This document shows, in pieces, positions 28,598 to 32,393 of a stretch of 32,393 nucleotides of DNA. Both the position numbers and the translations under genes were made by a program. Below the pieces are notes generated by a model. The model ran no database searches, had not been told where the DNA came from, and saw only the letters and a list, made by a program, of their open reading frames with translations. The stretch spans positions 1 to 32,393 of the IMG/VR virus record IMGVR_UViG_3300048029_000178. The stretch is one strand, 5' to 3'. Origin of the DNA: a virus. Within the stretch, counting starts at the first letter, position 1. Each line of letters opens with the position of its first letter.

Positions 28598-29264
28598 GAA
28601 AGTCGCGGCGGTCTTATATGACCTAAAAATTAAGGACGCATCTGCAAAGCTGGTTCTTTTGGTTCTTGCAGACCATTTTAACGAAAGCACTGGCGAGTGT
28701 TTTCCCAGCCAGCAACGTATTATGGATGCGACCAGTTTAAGCCGCGCGACAGTTATTAGAAAGCTAAAATGGTTAGAAGAAGCTGGTCTGATATCCCGCG
28801 TCAAACGCTATAATAATTCCGATATTTATAGCTTGGTATTTGAAAAGTCGCAGATTGAGACGTCTCAAATTGATACTTTTGGGGTCTCACGGTGCGACAC
28901 TAACCAGAAAGAACCATTACCCATAAATAAAAAGAAAAAATATTTGGTTGAAGATTTGCAGTTAGATGATGAATTAGTCGATTATGCCAAAGAAAAAGGC
29001 GTTGACCCTTACAAGCTATTAGAGACTTTGCATTTATGGTCGGAGCAAAACGGCGGCAAGAAATATCATAACTTAAAAGCATTCTTCAAGAACTGCGTCA
29101 TAAAAGAAGCTAACAATCCAAAGAAGCTACAAAGCAAAACCAATTCGCTAGTCGGTGGCGGCAAGAAAATGCTGACCATAGATGAATGGAACGCGTTATC
29201 AGATACCATGCGCGATTATTACAGAAGAATGCGCCCAGATGTTATTAAACAACTAGGTCTGTAA
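28587..29264 (+). CDS. Winged-helix replication initiator-like protein (225 aa)
   Basis: The N-terminal 75 residues (ASAKLVLLVLADHFNESTGECFPSQQRIMDATSLSRATVIRKLKWLEEAGLI) form a winged helix of the phage O / HTH_36 type. A middle linker with repeated SQIETSQIDT and SRCDT motifs and KKKK follows, then a helical C-terminal part (DDELVDYAKEKGVDP...LKAFFKNCV) like those that bind the host helicase or loader. No polymerase or helicase is in the genome, so it should recruit host machinery. Its linker DNA carries a palindrome and AT-rich tract, a likely origin. It was not matched to a named gene. Confidence 0.75.
   Translation: MSVKKVAAVLYDLKIKDASAKLVLLVLADHFNESTGECFPSQQRIMDATSLSRATVIRKLKWLEEAGLISRVKRYNNSDIYSLVFEKSQIETSQIDTFGVSRCDTNQKEPLPINKKKKYLVEDLQLDDELVDYAKEKGVDPYKLLETLHLWSEQNGGKKYHNLKAFFKNCVIKEANNPKKLQSKTNSLVGGGKKMLTIDEWNALSDTMRDYYRRMRPDVIKQLGL
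28849..28945. other. Candidate replication origin inside the initiator gene
   Basis: A perfect 14-base palindrome, TTGAGACGTCTCAA, spans 28855-28868. GTCTCA or its complement occurs three times (28856-28861, 28862-28867, 28884-28889), and two 15-base units (CAGATTGAGAC- and CAAATTGATAC-like) are adjacent. Downstream, 28922-28945 is almost all A and T. Iterons followed by an AT-rich unwinding region inside the initiator gene is the lambda ori layout. It codes for the linker of the protein, so constraint from coding is possible. Confidence 0.4.
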
Positions 29265-29358
29265 AAAAAGTTTAAAAAAAGTTAAATTAGTTGTTGACCC
29301 TATTATCATTATGGTGGTAGGGTGGGGGTGTACCACATTTTAATTAGGAGAGACTAAA
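29265..29358. promoter_or_regulatory. Intergenic control region with dyad before the third rightward gene block
   Basis: This is the largest non-coding gap of the rightward side, 94 bases. It holds A-runs, TTGACC at 29294-29299, and an inverted repeat GTGGTA (29314-29319) / TACCAC (29331-29336) with an 11-base G-rich loop. AGGAGA lies before ATG 29359. A promoter plus operator or a hairpin leader is likely, but no good -10 at 17 bases is seen. As transcription from here could run through the join to the head genes, it might be the late promoter. Confidence 0.4.
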
Positions 29359-29559
29359 ATGGAAAACATGACAGAAACTTTAAATAACATCAAAAAAATT
29401 GAAGCAATGCAAAATCAAATTATCAAAATAAATACTAGCCCAAACGATAAATTGGATAACGATTGCAGAGAGGCTTATCTAGCTTTAGAGAAAGCAAGCC
29501 AAAAATTAACAAATGTTTTTTTTCAACTATCTAAAGAAAAAGAAATGGGCGCGGCGTAA
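29359..29559 (+). CDS. Small helical protein (66 aa)
   Basis: This 66-residue protein, MENMTETLNNIKKIEAMQNQ to KEKEMGAA, has two long amphipathic helices separated by an NTSPNDKLDND loop. It is a coiled-coil-like protein with no recognised family. It has a strong AGGAGA ribosome site and is first in its block, directly after the dyad region. It is coupled to the HNH-like gene by TAATG. A regulatory role is possible on position alone. Confidence 0.6.
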   Translation: MENMTETLNNIKKIEAMQNQIIKINTSPNDKLDNDCREAYLALEKASQKLTNVFFQLSKEKEMGAA

Positions 29560-29927
29560 TGAACGAAGCATCTAAAGAAAAGCTGGATGCGGTGGAATTA
29601 TATTTATCTGAACGCCGCCGCATCAAAGCTGAAAAAACGCAAGCTAAATGGCGTAGGGCTAATGCTAAAAAAAGGGCTAAATATAAACGCCGTCAGCATC
29701 ACTTAGCCAGATATAAATTGGCAAAGGGTTGCCATCGATGCGGGTATAACCAGCATCCCAGCGCGTTATATTTTTATCATGTTCACGGAAAAAATATGAA
29801 GATTGTCAAAGCTGTAGAATATAGCTTGGCAACTTTATTTAAAGAATTGCGTAAGACAATAGTGTGTTGCGCGAACTGTGTTGCAATCGCAACCAGTAAA
29901 ACTAACAAGTCAAAAGGAGATAATTAA
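29559..29927 (+). CDS. Degenerate HNH-like zinc protein (122 aa)
   Basis: A Lys/Arg-rich N-terminal helix (about 18-50) is followed by CHRCGYNQHPSALYFYHVHG (58-77) and CCANCVAIAT (103-112). The framework is that of small phage HNH proteins (C-x2-C ... HH ... C-A-N-C-H). Cys58, Cys61, Cys104 and Cys107 can hold the structural zinc. The catalytic pair is altered (YHVH in place of a paired HH), and the His after CANC is Val108. It is therefore likely a binding protein, not an active nuclease. It ends three bases before the ParB-like gene, which has its own GGAG site. Confidence 0.6.
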   Translation: MNEASKEKLDAVELYLSERRRIKAEKTQAKWRRANAKKRAKYKRRQHHLARYKLAKGCHRCGYNQHPSALYFYHVHGKNMKIVKAVEYSLATLFKELRKTIVCCANCVAIATSKTNKSKGDN

Positions 29928-30794
29928 ATGAAACTTGTTAAAAACAATAAAAACGATCTAACCAACTTAAACGATTATATAAAGACCCCGCCAAAAAATA
30001 GTGTGGTTTTAACATTTACACCAAAATTAGCGGAATACGTTTTGACTAATCTTAACTTGCATAACAGACCAAGAAAAACTGCAAAAATAGTGCAATATTC
30101 TAAAGATATGACTAATCATAATTGGCTTATAACAGGCGAAACAATAGCGTTTGGATCTGATGGTTTGCTTAAAGATGGTCAAAATAGATTAGCCGCTTGC
30201 ATAAGGGCTAACACATCGTTTGATACGCACGTTATATTCGGAATAGATCCACGCGCTTTCGTGGTTATGGATACTGGGGCAAATAGATCTCATTCTGATG
30301 TTTTAGCAATTATGGGCGTCAAAAATGCTAAACGCATAAGCGCAACGATTAGGCTTATATCTGCTTGGCAAGTTGGGAAAACAAACACTGGCGCGCTAAA
30401 AATGACTAATGAGGAAATAAAAGATTGCTATTTAAATAATATGGATCAAGAACTATTGCAAAGATCTGTTTTAGCTTCAAAAAGTGTTTATACAGTTACA
30501 AGTATAAATGTTACAGCATTAGCATCAATCTATTATTTAGCTTCTATTGGTGGTTGTGAAGAAAAAGTTGCTAGATTTTTAGAACATCTGCGCGATGGTT
30601 ATGGCGGGGCTAGGTCGCCTCAGAAGATGTTTATGAAGCGATTAAATGAATTAAAAACTAATCCATCTTATAAGATCACATCGCATGACATAGCGATATT
30701 ACTGACTAGAACTTGGTATAATTACAAACATAATAAACAATCGACTAAATCTGACATGACTGTTCTGTTGTCAGATAAAATCCCAGCGATATAA
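29928..30794 (+). CDS. ParB-like protein with DGQNRLAA motif (288 aa)
   Basis: Residues 50-120 hold NRPRKTAKIVQYSKDMTNHNWLITGETIAFGSDGLLKDGQNRLAACIRA, the conserved core of phage ParB/Srx-like proteins (the usual motif is DGQHRLAA), then IDPRAFVVMDTGANRSHSDVLAIMG. The rest is helical, with no separate HTH recognised. Such free phage members are frequent near small regulators; some act as nucleases or nucleotide hydrolases, but the function here is unknown. It has no ParA partner in the genome and no integrase, so plasmid-like partition is unlikely to be its role. Confidence 0.7.
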   Translation: MKLVKNNKNDLTNLNDYIKTPPKNSVVLTFTPKLAEYVLTNLNLHNRPRKTAKIVQYSKDMTNHNWLITGETIAFGSDGLLKDGQNRLAACIRANTSFDTHVIFGIDPRAFVVMDTGANRSHSDVLAIMGVKNAKRISATIRLISAWQVGKTNTGALKMTNEEIKDCYLNNMDQELLQRSVLASKSVYTVTSINVTALASIYYLASIGGCEEKVARFLEHLRDGYGGARSPQKMFMKRLNELKTNPSYKITSHDIAILLTRTWYNYKHNKQSTKSDMTVLLSDKIPAI

Positions 30795-30808
30795 GAGAGG
30801 ATCGACCG

Positions 30809-31234
30809 ATGTTTGAAGCGGCACTTGTATGTCTGGCAATGAATATTTACCACGAAGCCAAGAACCAACCAAGCATCGGTCAAATCGCTGTTGCACAAGT
30901 GGTTATGAATCGCGTTATGGATAGCCGATATCCTGATGATGTTTGTTCTGTTGTAACGCAAGGGCAAACTTATTCGTGGAATCCTAGCCAGCCCATTCGT
31001 CATAAATGCCAGTTTAGCTGGTATTGTGACGGAAAGTCAGACCAGCCGAAGGATGGCGAAGCATGGCAGAACGCTATGCTTTTAGCTGGCGGGGTGTTGC
31101 TAGGTCGCATAGATGATATGGTTGAAGGTTCGACGCATTATCATGCAACTTATGTTCAGCCCGATTGGGCGCAAACAAAAACCTATGTGGTCAGGATAGA
31201 TGACCATATTTTTTACAGATGGGAGAAAAGATGA
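30809..31234 (+). CDS. SleB-like cell-wall hydrolase (141 aa)
   Basis: The protein has the Hydrolase_2/SleB pattern: ALVCLAMNIYHEAKNQPSIGQIAVAQVVMNRV with Glu16 as the likely catalytic acid, then SRYPDDVCSVVTQG, QFSWYCDGK and GSTHYHATYVQPDW. Such enzymes cut the glycan chain (lytic transglycosylase type) and include spore cortex enzymes and phage endolysins. It has no signal peptide. It lies in a second lysis cluster with a small membrane protein (31392-31538) and a lipoprotein (31986-32234). GAGAGG precedes the start. It overlaps the next gene by ATGA. Confidence 0.85.
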   Translation: MFEAALVCLAMNIYHEAKNQPSIGQIAVAQVVMNRVMDSRYPDDVCSVVTQGQTYSWNPSQPIRHKCQFSWYCDGKSDQPKDGEAWQNAMLLAGGVLLGRIDDMVEGSTHYHATYVQPDWAQTKTYVVRIDDHIFYRWEKR

Positions 31235-31395
31235 AAGCTACAGAAATGACTGTTGAACAGTTTAAAGCAGAATTAAAAGAAATAAAAAGGCGTTCTTTAC
31301 AAATTAATAAGGTCGATTGGTCAGGCAATAGAGCCAAATCAACAAAATATGTTGGCAAGCAAAAGCCACTTAAAACGCATTGGAAAATGATATGA
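31231..31395 (+). CDS. Small basic protein (54 aa)
   Basis: This runs from ATG 31231, inside the end of the SleB-like gene, to TGA 31395. It begins MKATEMTVEQFKAELKEIKRR and ends with a Lys-rich part (KYVGKQKPLKTHWKMI). It is soluble, basic and has no cysteine cluster. The ATGA overlaps at both ends support a real gene. No family is recognised. Confidence 0.65.
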   Translation: MKATEMTVEQFKAELKEIKRRSLQINKVDWSGNRAKSTKYVGKQKPLKTHWKMI

Positions 31396-31538
31396 TTAGA
31401 TTATTAAGTAATATGTTTATGTTTATTTTGCTGGGGCTGGTTGGTCTTAGCTTTATAGATTGGCTATGGATTATAGGCGTCCCAGATAGCCAACATTATA
31501 CAGTGTGGGGCGCGATACAACATTTCGGAAGGAATTAA
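31392..31538 (+). CDS. Small membrane protein, holin-like position (48 aa)
   Basis: ATG 31392 overlaps the previous stop by four bases and the frame ends TAA 31538. A single hydrophobic helix (about residues 8-30, MFMFILLGLVGLSFIDWLWIIGV) is followed by a short polar tail. This is the shape of small holins and holin regulators, but the size is too small for a family call. The location between a wall hydrolase and a lipoprotein supports a lysis role. Confidence 0.6.
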   Translation: MIRLLSNMFMFILLGLVGLSFIDWLWIIGVPDSQHYTVWGAIQHFGRN

Positions 31539-31542
31539 AAAG

Positions 31543-32016
31543 ATGGTTTATGATAAAGAACATGATGACATTATTATGAAAATACATTTTTTGTTATCAC
31601 AAGCAAATGAAGCGGAAAATGACCTCAAACACAAGTTAAGATATTTTGAAAAGCCAATTAAAAAAGAAAATGAATTAGATGAAAAATATAATGAAAGGGT
31701 TGAGTATTGGGAAAATTTTAAAAACAATTTTGAAATCAAGCCTAATTTAAAAAAAATGTGGTTTGAATTTATGTCTATAAAAAATGTTTATAAAGGCGTG
31801 ATTAGGATGTCATCAGAAAACGGGTTAGCAAATTTTGCCGTGTGGTCTAATGATATGTTAGAAGACATAGATGATTGTTATAATTTTTTGGTGGATTATG
31901 AACGCAAAGAAAAATTGTCTATGACCAATCATGAAGAAATTTATAAATATATTAAAGAACAAACAGAATATGATTGGAATGTATTATGCGATTACCTATA
32001 TCCATATCATTCATAA
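31543..32016 (+). CDS. Unrecognised acidic helical protein (157 aa)
   Basis: This is a 157-residue protein rich in Glu, Lys, Asn and Tyr, mainly helical, with no signal peptide, membrane segment, or metal-binding cysteine pattern. The C-terminal part (KYIKEQTEYDWNVLCDYLYPYHS) is aromatic-rich. Its DNA is more AT-rich than its neighbours, so it may be a recent gain. It overlaps the lipoprotein start by 31 bases. Position between lysis genes is the only clue to its role. Confidence 0.55.
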   Translation: MVYDKEHDDIIMKIHFLLSQANEAENDLKHKLRYFEKPIKKENELDEKYNERVEYWENFKNNFEIKPNLKKMWFEFMSIKNVYKGVIRMSSENGLANFAVWSNDMLEDIDDCYNFLVDYERKEKLSMTNHEEIYKYIKEQTEYDWNVLCDYLYPYHS

Positions 32017-32234
32017 TTATATTTGTTATAACAGGATGCGCTAAGTTTGAACCTGTTGTTGATTTAAGAGCCAGCGAAGATAAGGCGCATCTATATCAGC
32101 GTGACTTAACAGAATGTCGTATGTTGGCATCGATGGCAAGGGGCTGGATAGATAAGGCATTGATAAGCGACAGCCCTATGGTAACTAAGTGTTTAGAGGG
32201 GCGAGGGCATAACGTCTTGAACAATCCATCTTGA
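31986..32234 (+). CDS. Small lipoprotein, outer-membrane spanin candidate (82 aa)
   Basis: The N-terminus MRLPISISFIIIFVITGCAKF is a signal peptide with a lipobox ITGC, so Cys18 would carry the lipid. The rest (YQRDLTECRMLASMARGWIDKAL...TKCLEGRGHNVLN) is a pattern I recall from small phage and bacterial lipoproteins. A C-terminal partner for outer-membrane disruption, as in an o-spanin, is the likely role, but no inner-membrane spanin is clearly assigned. ATG 31986 is chosen over TTG 31974 because it places the signal peptide at the start. Its last codons recur at 1-14. Confidence 0.7.
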   Translation: MRLPISISFIIIFVITGCAKFEPVVDLRASEDKAHLYQRDLTECRMLASMARGWIDKALISDSPMVTKCLEGRGHNVLNNPS

Positions 32235-32393
32235 TATGTCATTCTCGCGACATGGAAGTAGAATTTTTTGAAGAAGATGTTATCTGTCATCATTGTGAGG
32301 AACTTACACGCGGAATCGTGGAACAGCATTCAGCGCAAATCATTTGTTCGGTTTGCGCTGATGTTATATTCGATGCTAGGGGCGTTGGTGGTG
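32221..32393. repeat. Terminal direct repeat, right copy
   Basis: This is the second copy of the first 173 bases, 165 of 173 identical and without gaps. The offset is exactly 32220, which is the genome unit length. Of the eight differences, six lie in coding sequence; five are silent and one is Ile45 to Val in the zinc miniprotein. Two lie in the 17-base spacer before its start codon. Confidence 0.93.
32252..32393 (+). CDS. 5' part of the zinc miniprotein gene, variant copy (partial)
   Basis: This is the start of the gene that is complete at 32-217, cut by the window edge after codon 47. Both CxxC pairs are kept, and Ile45 is replaced by Val. It is the same gene seen across the circular join, not a second gene, unless the genome really carries two variant copies. 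Confidence 0.85.
   Translation, partial: MEVEFFEEDVICHHCEELTRGIVEQHSAQIICSVCADVIFDARGVGG

Noticed and set aside
32252-32393. True tandem duplication of the zinc miniprotein gene
   Set aside because: The repeat also includes the end of the upstream lipoprotein gene in the same order, so a circular join explains it without two gene copies.
1-32393. tRNA genes, tmRNA, insertion sequences, integrase and att sites
   Set aside because: None was seen on reading either strand; coding sequence fills nearly all of the window. A tRNA search program could still find a divergent tRNA.

Overview
This window is an essentially complete double-stranded DNA phage genome. The unit length is about 32,220 bp: the first 173 bases recur at the end (32221-32393) with 8 mismatches, so the map closes into a circle. 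The gene set is that of a long-tailed siphovirus with lambda-style head and tail genes. These are Nu1-type TerS, GpA-type TerL, a gpW-like protein, a lambda-family portal, an HK97-fold capsid, FII-, U- and V-like proteins, a G/GT-type frameshifted chaperone, a 555-residue tape measure and a J-like tip. The tail-tip set and the three-helix gene-transfer-agent type holin resemble proteins of alphaproteobacterial phages. The AT-rich, tightly coupled genome suggests a marine alphaproteobacterial host; that is an inference, not something the sequence proves. No integrase, repressor, DNA polymerase, tRNA gene or CRISPR array was seen.

Layout. From 32 to 9805 come a zinc-binding miniprotein, a tail-completion-like protein, an adenine methyltransferase, terminase, portal, a fused prohead protease and major capsid protein, and the neck and tail-tube genes. 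From 9458 to 15904 come the tail chaperone pair made by a -1 frameshift, the tape measure and the tail tip. From 15904 to 23205 there is a run of adhesin or fibre genes, including a 1012-residue repetitive fibre and a 723-residue unrecognised surface protein. From 23205 to 25140 lies a lysis cassette: an XhlA-like membrane protein, a coiled-coil membrane protein, a PD-(D/E)XK nuclease, an M15 peptidase, a mini membrane protein and a holin.

From 27332 back to 25137, on the minus strand, lies a compact recombination operon: RecB-like exonuclease, ERF annealing protein, a mini protein with an SSB-like tail and three small proteins. It ends in an intrinsic terminator buried in the 3' end of the holin gene. 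From a short divergent control region (27333-27404), rightward genes encode a Holliday-junction-resolvase-like protein, a second nuclease-fold protein, a DUF6378-like protein, a zinc-finger miniprotein and a winged-helix replication initiator that carries a candidate origin inside its gene. From 29359 to 32234 come small unknowns, a degenerate HNH-like protein, a ParB-like protein, a SleB-like wall hydrolase, small membrane proteins and a lipoprotein. This block reads straight across the join into the packaging genes.

Eight genes too short for ordinary ORF listing were found by reading the gaps: 20639-20812, 23205-23375, 24638-24757, 25336-25506, 25487-25654, 28460-28597, 31231-31395 and 31392-31538. 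A frameshift extension was also found at 9806-9951. The most notable observations are the protease-capsid fusion with a strong internal ribosome binding site, the end repeat whose differences are nearly all synonymous, the candidate origin, and the two separate lysis clusters.
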